Positions 39,710-48,200 of a DNA stretch of 64,000 bases are shown one piece after another. The DNA is from Clostridiales bacterium. Its GTDB lineage: Bacteria; Bacillota; Clostridia; Oscillospirales; Acutalibacteraceae. The stretch covers positions 496,001 through 560,000 of the forward strand of contig JAGZMM010000001.1 of assembly GCA_018364155.1 (NCBI GenBank). Reading direction: 5' to 3'. Position 1 is the stretch's first letter, and every line of letters starts with the position of its first letter. Made by a program: the position numbers and the translations under genes. The notes beneath the pieces are model-generated. The model was given only the letters and a program-made list of their open reading frames with translations. It had not been told where the DNA came from and ran no database searches.

Positions 39710-41422
39710 TTAAGAAAGCAGCGTGCTCATGGAAGCCTTGAGCTGCTCGGTGATTTCGTCCGCTTCTTTGCTGGTGGGCGCCTTCGCCGTATAGTAAATC
39801 TTCACCTTTGGCTCGGTGCCGGAAGGACGGACGATGACCTGCGCGCCGCCTTCAAGCCGGTAGCACAGAACGTTGGACTTGGGCAGATGGATGACGTTGA
39901 CCGCGCCCGATGCAAGGTCGGTGTCGGTGGACTGCCGGTAGTCGGCAATGCCCGTCACTTTGCGCCCAGCGATCTGAGCCGGCGGATTTTTGCGCAGCTT
40001 TTCCATAATCCCCTGAAGCTCCGCCATACCGGCCGCGCCCTCCCGGACAATGGAATCCACCGCATTTTTGTAGAAGCCGAACTCCTGATAAAGGTCCTGC
40101 ATCACGTCGTAAAGAGTTTTTCCCTGCTGCTTATAGAACGCCGCCATTTCACAGATGAGCATGGAGCCCACCACCGCGTCCTTATCTCGGACATAGGAGC
40201 CCGCCAGATACCCGTAGCTCTCCTCAAAGCCGAAGACAAACCGGTCGTCCTCGCCCTTCTTTTCCAAAAGCCCAATTTGCTCGCCGATGTACTTAAACCC
40301 GGTGAGCACGTCAATAAGCTGCACCCCGTATTTCTTGGCAATGGCCGCCGTCATCCGGGTGGAAACAATGGTCGTCACCGCCACAGGGTCTTTGGGCATA
40401 GTGCCGTTTGCAATGCGCTGGGAGCAGATATAATCAAAGAGCATGGCGCCCACCTCGTTGCCGGACATGAGGACGTATTCCCCATTCTGGCGCACAGCGA
40501 TGCCCACCCGGTCGCTGTCCGGGTCAGTGGCCAAGAGAATGTCCGGCCCGACCTGTTCGGCCAGCTTTAAGGCGCACTCGAAGGCCTGGCGGATTTCCGG
40601 GTTCGGGAAGGGAGCGGTGGGGAAGTTGCCGTCGGGCATTTCCTGCTCGGGCACTACGTGCACCTGCTCAAAGCCCTCCCGGGCAAGGATCTTGCGCACC
40701 GGCACGTTGCCCGCGCCGTTTAAGGGCGTATAAACTACCTTTAAGCCTGCCTGCTTGCCGACGCCATGGTGGATGGCTTTCGCCGCCACCGCGTCCAGAT
40801 AGGCGTTTAGCAGGTCGTCCCCGATGATGGAGATTTTTCCCGTGCGCACGCCTTCGTCAAAGTCCATGGTCTTGGCTCCGTCGAACACGTCCACCGCCTG
40901 CATTTTACGCATAACCGCGCCTGCTGCTTCCTCAGTCATTTGGCATCCGTCCGCTCCGTAAGCCTTATAGCCGTTGTACTTGGAGGGATTGTGGCTGGCC
41001 GTAACCACCACGCCGCCCTGGGCCTTCAAATACCGGATGGCAAAGGAAAGCACCGGAGTGGGTTGCAATTCCTTGAAGATATGGACCGGGATGCCATTAG
41101 CGGCGAAGACGCAGGCAGTCTCCTTTGCAAACAGGTCCGACTTGATGCGGCTGTCAAACGCGATGGCAACCGAAGGATTCTCAAAGGTTTCCAGCAGATA
41201 GTCCGCATAGCCCTGGGTGGCCCGGCGGACGGTGTAGATGTTCATGCGGATGGTACCGGCGCCGATGACGCCGCGCAGCCCGGCGGTGCCAAACTGCAGC
41301 TCGTCGTAAAACCGGTCCTTGATGGCCACCTCATCTCCGGCAATGCTCGCAAGCTCCTTTGTCAAATCCGGGTCGCCCACCGCCTTTTGCTTCCACAGCT
41401 CGTAAAGCTCCATTTCCTTCAT
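39710..41422 (-). CDS. Phosphoglucomutase / phosphomannomutase
   Basis: Interconverts glucose-1- and glucose-6-phosphate (and often mannose or deoxyribose phosphates). The alpha-D-phosphohexomutase motifs are intact: TASHNPSKYNGYKAYG with the phosphorylated Ser (near residue 142), ATDPDSDRVGI for the metal, GFEESYGYLAG for sugar recognition and VRPSGTEPKVKIY for phosphate. At 570 residues it belongs to the long PgcA-like form. ATG 41422 (MKEMELYELW) follows AAGGATG; upstream codons lack a site. It supplies UDP-glucose precursors for wall and surface polymers, linking pgi-derived hexose phosphates to the sugar genes in this window. Confidence 0.94.
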   Translation of the reverse strand: MKEMELYELWKQKAVGDPDLTKELASIAGDEVAIKDRFYDELQFGTAGLRGVIGAGTIRMNIYTVRRATQGYADYLLETFENPSVAIAFDSRIKSDLFAKETACVFAANGIPVHIFKELQPTPVLSFAIRYLKAQGGVVVTASHNPSKYNGYKAYGADGCQMTEEAAGAVMRKMQAVDVFDGAKTMDFDEGVRTGKISIIGDDLLNAYLDAVAAKAIHHGVGKQAGLKVVYTPLNGAGNVPVRKILAREGFEQVHVVPEQEMPDGNFPTAPFPNPEIRQAFECALKLAEQVGPDILLATDPDSDRVGIAVRQNGEYVLMSGNEVGAMLFDYICSQRIANGTMPKDPVAVTTIVSTRMTAAIAKKYGVQLIDVLTGFKYIGEQIGLLEKKGEDDRFVFGFEESYGYLAGSYVRDKDAVVGSMLICEMAAFYKQQGKTLYDVMQDLYQEFGFYKNAVDSIVREGAAGMAELQGIMEKLRKNPPAQIAGRKVTGIADYRQSTDTDLASGAVNVIHLPKSNVLCYRLEGGAQVIVRPSGTEPKVKIYYTAKAPTSKEADEITEQLKASMSTLLS

Positions 41423-41527
41423 ATCCGTCACATCCTTACTCGTTTTTCTTAGAACTAGGATACCATAGCTTTTCACCATTACGCGTCGCATTTGCCCGAA
41501 GAAAGACGCCAAGACGCTCTGTTTTCC

Positions 41528-42121
41528 TTATCCAAGCGGCGTAACGTCTTCAATAGGGGTATGGTCGCAAAGTTCCCGCACCTTGTCCCGCAGCTTGACA
41601 AAATCCTCAAACGCCTCGGGCTTATTGGAGGGATAACGCAACAGCGCCGCCGGATGGAAGGTACCCATAAACAGGGTGCCTTGCTTATCGAAGAAGATAC
41701 CGTGTTCCTTGGTCACCTTAAAATTGGGGCTGATCATCTTCAGAGCGGCAATGCGCCCTAAGCAAACCACAATCTTCGGCTTCATTAAGTAGAATTGATT
41801 GCGCAGCCAGCCGATGCACTGCTCTTGCTCCTCCGGCTTCGGGTCACGGTTTTCCGGGGGACGGCATTTGACGATGTTGGCAATGTACACGCTTTCTCTG
41901 GAAAGCCCCACCGCCGCTAGAAATTTATCAAGAAGCTGGCCGGCCCTTCCCACGAAGGGCTCTCCCTGCTCATCCTCGTTTTTGCCCGGGCCTTCGCCCA
42001 CAAACAGCACTTCCGCCTCCTGGTTTCCCACGCCGAACACCACATTCGTACGAGTGGCGGCCAGAGGGCACCGCGTACATTCCTTGCATTGGCGCTCCAG
42101 CTCTTCAAAGCGTTCGATCAT
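41528..42121 (-). CDS. Family-4 uracil-DNA glycosylase
   Basis: Fe-S-containing uracil-DNA glycosylase that removes deaminated cytosine from DNA. It shows CKECTRCPLA near residue 13 (two Fe-S cysteines), VGEGPGKNEDEQGEPFVGRAGQLLD (uracil pocket, GEGPGxxED), YIANIVKCRPPENRDP with a further Cys, and the C-terminal GTFHPAALLR that carries the catalytic-site His. At 197 residues it matches type 4 enzymes. Start ATG 42121. It lies 21 bases after the AraC-type regulator and about 105 bases before pgm on the same strand. Confidence 0.93.
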   Translation of the reverse strand: MIERFEELERQCKECTRCPLAATRTNVVFGVGNQEAEVLFVGEGPGKNEDEQGEPFVGRAGQLLDKFLAAVGLSRESVYIANIVKCRPPENRDPKPEEQEQCIGWLRNQFYLMKPKIVVCLGRIAALKMISPNFKVTKEHGIFFDKQGTLFMGTFHPAALLRYPSNKPEAFEDFVKLRDKVRELCDHTPIEDVTPLG

Positions 42122-42142
42122 GCGCCTACCACATCCTTTGCT

Positions 42143-42973
42143 CTATTTATCCAGCGCATACTTGCTCGGCGGCACGCCCTTGTAGCGCTTAAATACCCGC
42201 GAAAAATACAACTGATCGGAAAATCCGGAAGAAAACGCCGCTTCGCTCACCGAAAGGCCCTGGGAGCGCAGCAGCACACAGGCCTCATCAATCCGAAACC
42301 GGGTCAGATACTCATTGGGAGACATGCTCAAATGCTCAATGAAAAGCCGGTAGAGATGGCTGCGGCTGATTCCCACGCTGTCGGCAATGTCGCCCACGCT
42401 GATGCTGTGAAAATAGTTATACTGGATAAAGCGCAACGCCTTCTCGATGTACCGCCTGCCGGTGCCGGTATCCCGCTGGGTTTCGTTGGCGCCGCAGTAT
42501 TCAATGAGCGTGGACAAAAACTCCATCAGCCTGCCGCGCATACGGATTTCATCCGACACCCGCGATCCCGTAGCGTCAAAAATGGAAGCGAGATTTGCCG
42601 CCAGCGGGCTTTCCAAAGGGCAATGGAAAATCGGCTTGTCCTGCGAAAGGCCGGCCAACTTGACAAGACGTTCCGCCTCGGTGCCGTTAAAACCCACCCA
42701 GGAATATTCCCAGGGATCGGCTCCGTCTGCCCGGTAGTGGATCACGGTGGAAGGAAACGCCAGAAAGCCGTCTCCAGCCGTCAGCTCATACCGCTGCCCG
42801 CCAGTTTCGTAGCTGCCCTTTCCGGACAGGATATAGTGAATCAAATAGTGGTCGCGCACCGCCGGGCCCCAGCTGTACCCCTCTTCGCACTTTTGTATGC
42901 CGCAGTTATACACCGCCAGCCCTACATATTCAAAATGCTCCACCTTATACGAATGCTTAAAGGTATCGTTCAT
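42143..42973 (-). CDS. AraC-family transcriptional regulator
   Basis: A 276-residue regulator. The N-terminal cupin-like sensing domain (HYILSGKGSYETGGQRYELTAGDGFLAFPSTVIHYRAD) is followed by two helix-turn-helix units, SVGDIADSVGISRSHLYRLFIEHLSMSPNEYL and SVSEAAFSSGFSDQLYFSRVFKRYKGVPPSKY, the AraC/XylS signature. Proteins with this N-domain (AraC_binding) usually sense sugars and activate glycan-use genes. No such cluster is next to it; the nearest candidate targets are its own strand's udg and pgm. Confidence 0.93.
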   Translation of the reverse strand: MNDTFKHSYKVEHFEYVGLAVYNCGIQKCEEGYSWGPAVRDHYLIHYILSGKGSYETGGQRYELTAGDGFLAFPSTVIHYRADGADPWEYSWVGFNGTEAERLVKLAGLSQDKPIFHCPLESPLAANLASIFDATGSRVSDEIRMRGRLMEFLSTLIEYCGANETQRDTGTGRRYIEKALRFIQYNYFHSISVGDIADSVGISRSHLYRLFIEHLSMSPNEYLTRFRIDEACVLLRSQGLSVSEAAFSSGFSDQLYFSRVFKRYKGVPPSKYALDK

Positions 42974-43125
42974 GGTTTTATCCTCACCCCGATTGCCGCA
43001 TAAATTAGAAAGGACGCAGAGGATTCTTTCTAGTTACCAGTATACCGCATATTCCCCTCCCTTTGCAACCGGTCAGGGGCATTCTCTTTGCAACTTTTGT
43101 CCTGATTCCCGTTTGACGGCTTTGG

Positions 43126-43154
43126 TTTACAAGGAGAGACAAGTGTGCTACACT
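43126..43154 (+). promoter_or_regulatory. Promoter of the ABC-F gene
   Basis: TTTACA (43126-43131), 17-base spacer, TACACT (43149-43154) preceded by TGC (extended -10). The predicted leader is only about 40 bases, too short for the attenuators that control resistance-type ABC-F genes. Confidence 0.6.
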
Positions 43155-43200
43155 TATTTTATCTGCAAATTTATCCGAAATGGATCGGGAGAAGCATCGT

Positions 43201-45120
43201 ATGGTTTATTTAAGCGCAACCAACGTTTCCAAAGCCTTCGGCGAGGAAACGCTTTTCGAAAACATATCCTTCCACGTGGAGGAACACGACAAAATCGGCT
43301 TAGTGGGCGCCAACGGCGCGGGAAAAACCACCCTGTTCAAAATGATCATCGGCCAGATGGAACCGGACACCGGCGGCGTCTATGTCAACCGGGACGCCAT
43401 CGGCTATATGGAGCAGTACGCCTGCTTGGACGACGCACGCACGGTGCTGGAAGAAGCGCTGTCCGGATTTACGAAGTTTCGCCGGATGGAGGAGGAGCTG
43501 CATTCCCTGACCGCCGCTTTGGACAAAGCGGGTGATGACGCGGACCTTATTGAACGCCACCAGTTTTTAACCGAGCAGTACGCCGCCCAGGGAGGCCTTA
43601 CCTACCAAAGCCGGGTGCGCGCAGCGCTTTTGGGCCTTGGGTTTTCGCCCGAGGACCTTACGCGCCCCCTCTCGTCCCTAAGCGGCGGCCAGCGGTCCAA
43701 GGTGAGCCTTGCCCGCCTGCTCACCTGCGACGCAAAGCTGTTACTTTTGGACGAACCTACCAACCATTTGGACATTCGTTCCGTCGGGTGGCTGGAAGAC
43801 TTTTTAAAGGCCTACGACGGGGCTTATCTGGTCATTTCCCATGACCGGTATTTTCTCGACCAGGTGACGAAGAAAACCTTTGAACTCGAACACGGGCATC
43901 TTCGCATGTACGGCGGCGGGTATTCCCAATATCTCCTGCGCAAGCAGGAAGACCGGGAGGTGCTGCAGCACCAGTATGACAGCCAGATGCGGGAAATCAA
44001 GCGCATCGAGGGCATCATCGCCCAGCAGCGCCAGTGGAACCGGGAGAAGAACATCAAGACCGCCGAAAGCAAGCAGAAAATGGTGGACCGGTTGCGCGGG
44101 CAGCTGGTCAAACCGGAGGCGGAGCTTTCCGCCATCCGGTTTTCGTTCAACGTCCTGCCCGGCGGGGGCAACGACGTGCTGCTGGCAGAGGAGCTTTCCA
44201 AGCGGTTCGGGGAAAAGAAGCTGTTCGAGCATGCAAAGCTGCACATTCGAAATGGAGAACGGGTGTTTCTGCTGGGGGAAAACGGCTGCGGCAAAACCAC
44301 TCTTCTTCGCATCATCACCGGGCAGCTTCCTTCGGACAGCGGGTTTCTCCGTCTGGGTGTGGGCATCCAGGCGGGATATTACGATCAGAATTTAGAAGGG
44401 CTTGATTATGGCAAGGACGTGATCCACGAAGTGTGGGACAAATACCCACAGATGACCCAGACCCAGGTGCGAAACGCCCTGGCGGTATTCCTGTTCACGG
44501 GGGACGACGTGTTTAAGCCCATGAACGCGTTAAGCGGCGGGGAGCGGGCACGGGTGGCTCTTTTGAAGCTGATGCTCTCCAAGGCGAACTTTCTACTTCT
44601 GGACGAGCCTACCAACCATCTGGACATTGCTTCGAGGGAAGCGCTGGAAAGCGCGCTGCTGGGGTATGAGGGCACTCTTTTGATGGTGTCCCACGACCGG
44701 TATTTCATCAACAAGCTGGCCGACCGGGTTCTTGTGATGAAAGAGGACGGCATAGAAGAGTGTATCGGCAACTACGACGATTATCTGGCGCGGGAAGAGG
44801 CCAGGCCCAAACGCGAAGAGGCAGTGCAAAAAGCGGCCCCGAAAAAGCAAAACGACTACCAGCGGCGCAAGGAGCTCGAATCTCAGAAGCGCCGCACCAC
44901 GGGGCAGCGAAACCGCACCGAAACCGCCATTGAGGAAACAGAAGCCCAGATCGAACAATTGCAGGAAGCGCTCTCGTCTCCGCAAGTGAGCGCGGATTAC
45001 AACAAGATTTTGGAGCTGACCGGTCAGCTCGACGAAACCAAACAAAAGCTCGACGGGCTTTACGAGCAGTGGGAGCAGTTGGAGGAACAGCTGCGCGAAC
45101 TGGAAGAAATGGACGCGTAA
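43201..45120 (+). CDS. ABC-F family ATPase (Uup/YdiF-like)
   Basis: Soluble two-ATPase protein of the ribosome-associated ABC-F family. First domain: GANGAGKTT, LSGGQRSKVSLARLL and LLLLDEPTNHLD; second: GENGCGKTTLL, LSGGERARVALLKLM and LLLDEPTNHLD. Between them is the long alpha-helical linker (DRYFLDQVTKKTFELEHG to ~residue 320), and the C-terminal ~100 residues form a Glu/Gln-rich coiled coil, as in Uup. ATG 43201 follows CGGGAG at nine bases; an ATG at 43180 has no site. No membrane segments, so it is not a transporter. Followed 14 bases later by lepB. Confidence 0.94.
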   Translation: MVYLSATNVSKAFGEETLFENISFHVEEHDKIGLVGANGAGKTTLFKMIIGQMEPDTGGVYVNRDAIGYMEQYACLDDARTVLEEALSGFTKFRRMEEELHSLTAALDKAGDDADLIERHQFLTEQYAAQGGLTYQSRVRAALLGLGFSPEDLTRPLSSLSGGQRSKVSLARLLTCDAKLLLLDEPTNHLDIRSVGWLEDFLKAYDGAYLVISHDRYFLDQVTKKTFELEHGHLRMYGGGYSQYLLRKQEDREVLQHQYDSQMREIKRIEGIIAQQRQWNREKNIKTAESKQKMVDRLRGQLVKPEAELSAIRFSFNVLPGGGNDVLLAEELSKRFGEKKLFEHAKLHIRNGERVFLLGENGCGKTTLLRIITGQLPSDSGFLRLGVGIQAGYYDQNLEGLDYGKDVIHEVWDKYPQMTQTQVRNALAVFLFTGDDVFKPMNALSGGERARVALLKLMLSKANFLLLDEPTNHLDIASREALESALLGYEGTLLMVSHDRYFINKLADRVLVMKEDGIEECIGNYDDYLAREEARPKREEAVQKAAPKKQNDYQRRKELESQKRRTTGQRNRTETAIEETEAQIEQLQEALSSPQVSADYNKILELTGQLDETKQKLDGLYEQWEQLEEQLRELEEMDA

Positions 45121-45134
45121 AGGAGGAATCCAGA

Positions 45135-45692
45135 ATGACGGAACCGACGCAGGCGGATAGAAAGGCCAGGCCCCAGGGCGGGCGCGTTCGCCGAGAGCTT
45201 TTAAGCTGGGTTCGGCTCATTCTCATCTCTTTGGTGCTGGCCTTTCTCATCAGCAACTTTGTGGTGGTCAATGCCGTGGTTCCCACCGGGTCGATGGAAA
45301 ACACCATCCAGGTATCGGACCGGATCATGGCCTTCCGGCTGACCTATCTGTTCGAAGACCCGGCCCGGGGAGACATCATCATCTTTGAACCGCCCGATGG
45401 GGACGAGGATTGGTACGTCAAGCGGATCATCGGCCTGCCGGGGGACACGGTGGAGATTCACGACGGCGGGGTTTACATCAACGGAACGCGATTGCAGGAG
45501 GACTATGTAAAGGAACCTACAGAGGGAGTATTCGGCCCTTACCATGTCCCGGAGGACAGCTACTTCATGATGGGGGACAACCGCAACGATTCCTTGGACT
45601 CACGTTTTTGGCACAACCACTATGTGCGCCGGGATCAGATTAAAGGAAAGGTTTTGTTTGAATACTACCCAAAGCTGCAATGGGTCAATTAA
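45135..45692 (+). CDS. lepB: Type I signal peptidase LepB
   Basis: Cuts signal peptides from exported proteins at the outer membrane face. A single N-terminal membrane helix (about residues 25-45) precedes VVPTGSMENTI with the catalytic Ser, followed by RGDIIIF, DWYVKRIIGLPGDTVE with the catalytic Lys, and YFMMGDNRNDSLDSRFW. The 185-residue length is typical of Gram-positive enzymes. ATG 45135 follows AGGAGG directly after the ABC-F stop. The secreted carboxypeptidases, M23 peptidase and amidase in this window are likely substrates in general terms. Confidence 0.96.
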   Translation: MTEPTQADRKARPQGGRVRRELLSWVRLILISLVLAFLISNFVVVNAVVPTGSMENTIQVSDRIMAFRLTYLFEDPARGDIIIFEPPDGDEDWYVKRIIGLPGDTVEIHDGGVYINGTRLQEDYVKEPTEGVFGPYHVPEDSYFMMGDNRNDSLDSRFWHNHYVRRDQIKGKVLFEYYPKLQWVN

Positions 45693-45743
45693 TCGGAAAA
45701 AGGCAGGATGTTTTTAAAAACGTCCCGTCAGAATGGTACAGAA

Positions 45744-45778
45744 AAGAGGGACAGCCAGATCTGGCTGCCCCTCTTTTT
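45744..45778 (+). terminator. Terminator after lepB
   Basis: CAGCCAGATCTGGCTG core with imperfect AGAGG/CCTCT outer pairing, followed by TTTTTCC. Confidence 0.65.
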
Positions 45779-45864
45779 CCGTATCGGGTTCATTTGGATC
45801 CTTTCGGATAAGGAACGGTTACACTCCGCATGACACGGTCACAAGCGCATCCCGCCGATTCCAA

Positions 45865-46500
45865 CTACCCGGTTACCGTAGAGCGGCTGTAAATATAAAA
45901 GAGCTCCTGACTAACCCGATCTTCCTTGCACATGGGTTCGAACTTCTCGTCAAATTGTTCTGCTTCGGCTTCCTCAATCTCATAGGCGGGACTTCCCTGA
46001 TACGTCCAGCTTTTTCCCGCCAGCGCGCCCGGAACAAGTTCCTTCACCAGCATTGCGGTGGGATAAACCTGCTCACCTATGCTTACCTTGTATTTTTTGC
46101 AGCTCTTAAATCCCCTGCTGATGTAATTCTCGGGGTTTCCAAAAATGACGATCGTGTCAAACCCAAGCTCCATCGCCCTTTGGAAAGAGTGCTCCAGCAG
46201 CTTCTTTCCATATCCTTTCCGCTGAAACGCGGGCAATACGCTCAATGGCCCAAACGTAAGAATTTCTTTGTTTGCGCCGTTTTCATCCGTAAGCTTTGCC
46301 CTTGTGTACATAACGTTTGCTATGATTTCCCCATCCAGTTCAAGGACAAAATCCAGCTCGGGAACAAAATCCCGATGCCTTCTCAAAAGATGTACAAGAT
46401 AGTGCTCGACACATCCCGGCACATACAGGTTCCAGAACGCCTGCCTGGTCAGACTTTCAACTGCCCTGTAATCTTTCCTTTCTTCCCTGCGAATCGTCAT
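45865..46500 (-). CDS. GNAT-family N-acetyltransferase
   Basis: A 211-residue acetyltransferase of the YhbS-like group: MTIRREERKDYRAVESLTRQAFW at the N-terminus, LTFGPLSVLPAFQRKGYGKKLLEHSFQRAMELGFDTIVIFGNPENYISRGFKSC in the middle, with the Q/RxxGxG acetyl-CoA loop FQRKGYG. ATG 46500 is listed; a TTG at 46506, eight bases after AAGGAGGG, may be the real start. The frame extends 43 codons upstream without support. Single gene, substrate unknown. Confidence 0.87.
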   Translation of the reverse strand: MTIRREERKDYRAVESLTRQAFWNLYVPGCVEHYLVHLLRRHRDFVPELDFVLELDGEIIANVMYTRAKLTDENGANKEILTFGPLSVLPAFQRKGYGKKLLEHSFQRAMELGFDTIVIFGNPENYISRGFKSCKKYKVSIGEQVYPTAMLVKELVPGALAGKSWTYQGSPAYEIEEAEAEQFDEKFEPMCKEDRVSQELFYIYSRSTVTG

Positions 46501-46673
46501 ATTCAAGCCATTTCCCTCCTTAAATACAGCGTAGTCCCATATGGATAGTATATCCCTCCAATGCCATCTTCGCAATCCGTTCAGAGGTCTTTTAAAATAC
46601 TTGATTACTCCATTTTGTCCGATTATCTTTATCATTGAGAAGGGCCGGCGGCCTTTACGACCGCCAGCCCTTC

Positions 46674-47339
46674 CTAGCCTGTGAGCTGTTTTCGAAGCTC
46701 GCTTAGAATCACCTTTTCCCGCCGAGACACCTGCACCTGGGTCATTCCCAGTTTTTCGGCTGTCTGGGATTGGGTCATGCTGGAGAAATACCGCATGATA
46801 ATCAGCTTGCGGTCCCTAGCGGACAGGGCGGACACCACTTCCTTGAGGGCGATGATATCGGAAATTTTCTCCTCAGGTGCTTCCACCGGAATGTCCAGTT
46901 GTCCACCGCCCTCCTCTTCCCCTGCGGTCAAGGATACGGGAGGCAGAGATGCGGTGATGGCCTGCGCCGCTTCTTCGGGGGAAATTCCTAAACGTTCGGC
47001 CAGCTCCCCGATGGTAGGGTCACGCCCGAGCTCATTGGAAAGCCGTTCCCGGCAGCGTACCGCTTTGATGGACAGTTCCTTGAGGGTACGTCCTACCTTC
47101 ACGGTACCTCCGTCGCGGAACAGGCGCTTAATCTCGCCTAAAATCACCGGTACGGCGTAAGTGGAAAAACAGTTACCCCGTTCCGGCTCGAACGCCTTCG
47201 CCGCCTTGACAAGCCCCATGCAGCCCGCCTGGAATAGGTCGTCGTAATCGATGCCGCGACCCTTGAACCGATGGGAGCAGGAGTGGACCAGCCCCAGGTT
47301 ATCCTGCACAAGGGCTTCGACGGATTTCTCACCGCTCAT
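46674..47339 (-). CDS. sigF: Forespore sigma factor SigF
   Basis: RNA polymerase sigma factor of the early forespore. Region 2 (DNLGLVHSCSHRFKGRGIDYDDLFQAGCMGLVKAAKAFEPERGNCFSTYAVPVILGEIKR), region 3 (RDPTIGELAERLGIS) and region 4 (MTQSQTAEKLGMTQVQVSRREKVIL) are all present. It is the third gene of the spoIIA operon and held inactive by SpoIIAB. ATG 47339 is chosen; a TTG at 47348, which overlaps the spoIIAB stop, is an alternative and neither has a strong ribosome site, consistent with coupling to spoIIAB translation. Confidence 0.95.
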   Translation of the reverse strand: MSGEKSVEALVQDNLGLVHSCSHRFKGRGIDYDDLFQAGCMGLVKAAKAFEPERGNCFSTYAVPVILGEIKRLFRDGGTVKVGRTLKELSIKAVRCRERLSNELGRDPTIGELAERLGISPEEAAQAITASLPPVSLTAGEEEGGGQLDIPVEAPEEKISDIIALKEVVSALSARDRKLIIMRYFSSMTQSQTAEKLGMTQVQVSRREKVILSELRKQLTG

Positions 47340-47344
47340 GGCGA

Positions 47345-47785
47345 TCAAACCCGCAGTGGACGGGCTTTGAGACGTTTTTCCATGGATACGGTGGTTCCCT
47401 TTCCAGGCTTGGAGCGCACGGTCAGCTTGTCCATAAAGGACTCCATGACCGCAAAGCCCAGGCCCGCCCGTTCTTCACCGGCGGTGGTGAAGAGAGGCTC
47501 CATCGCCTGCTCGACATTTTCGATGCCGCAGCCGGAATCCCGGATTTTGATGGAAATCTTCCCTTCCTCAAACAGCTTGACAGTGAGAAAAATCGTGCCG
47601 ATCTTGTCCCGGTAAGCATGTACAATACAATTGGTGACGGCTTCGGAAACTGCCGTCTTTATGTCGTTGATTTCCTCGATGGTCGGGTCGAGCTGGGCCG
47701 CGAAGGCAGCCACCGCCACGCGGGCGTAGCTTTCGTTGGCCGACCGGCTGGGAATCACCAGCTTCATTTCATTGACCGGTTTCAT
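47345..47785 (-). CDS. spoIIAB: Anti-sigma F factor SpoIIAB
   Basis: Serine kinase and anti-sigma factor that binds SigF and phosphorylates SpoIIAA. GHKL-type ATPase motifs: AVSEAVTNCIVHAYR (N-box), IKIRDSGCGIENVEQAMEPLFTT (DxGxG) and ERAGLGFAVMESFMDKL (glycine lid). At 146 residues it is the usual size. Its start overlaps the stop of spoIIAA by four bases and its stop is near the sigF start, the standard gene order. Together the three genes make forespore-specific activation possible after asymmetric division. Confidence 0.96.
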   Translation of the reverse strand: MKPVNEMKLVIPSRSANESYARVAVAAFAAQLDPTIEEINDIKTAVSEAVTNCIVHAYRDKIGTIFLTVKLFEEGKISIKIRDSGCGIENVEQAMEPLFTTAGEERAGLGFAVMESFMDKLTVRSKPGKGTTVSMEKRLKARPLRV

Positions 47786-48102
47786 CTTCCGTTCTCCTTT
47801 TCCAAGACGTTGAGTCGTTCCATTCCCGCTAGACGCATCACCTTGGCGATGTGAGGCGGGGTGTTGACTACCTTTAACGTTCCTCCCAGCTCGCTCATTA
47901 GACGAAACCGTCCCATTACGAGGCCGATGCCGGAGCTGTCCATAAAGGAAACCCGGCCGAAATCCAAAAGCAGCATCTGCGGTTTGCTCTGCTGGGCCTC
48001 GTCGTCGATTTGCTCGCGGATGGGACGGGCGGAATGATGGTCGATTTCTCCTTCCAGATATGCGGTCATCACCTGATCTTGGTGCTCAATTTTAACCGAC
48101 AT
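47782..48102 (-). CDS. spoIIAA: Anti-anti-sigma factor SpoIIAA
   Basis: STAS-domain protein that, when unphosphorylated, frees SigF from SpoIIAB. The phosphorylation loop SFMDSSGIGLVMGR contains the conserved pair Ser56-Ser57, the second being the expected phospho-site. It has 106 residues. ATG 48102 follows AGAGGTG. The folC terminator hairpin ends about 20 bases upstream, which leaves little room for a separate promoter. Confidence 0.95.
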   Translation of the reverse strand: MSVKIEHQDQVMTAYLEGEIDHHSARPIREQIDDEAQQSKPQMLLLDFGRVSFMDSSGIGLVMGRFRLMSELGGTLKVVNTPPHIAKVMRLAGMERLNVLEKENGR

Positions 48103-48120
48103 GTTTTTTCACCTCTATTC

Positions 48121-48156
48121 AAGCAAAAATCCCTTATCGCTATGATAAGGGATTTT
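48121..48156 (-). terminator. Terminator between folC and spoIIAA
   Basis: AAAATCCCTTATC (48126-48138) pairs with GATAAGGGATTTT (48144-48156) around a five-base loop; on the minus strand it runs into TTTTTG. Confidence 0.8.
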
Positions 48157-48200
48157 CTTCGAAATGGCGCGCGCATTTTGTCGCTCCATTTATGCTTTTT

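Noticed and set aside
42974..43200. Antibiotic-responsive leader of the ABC-F gene
   Set aside because: The predicted transcription start leaves only about 40 bases, with no leader peptide or attenuator, and the protein looks like the housekeeping Uup/YdiF type.
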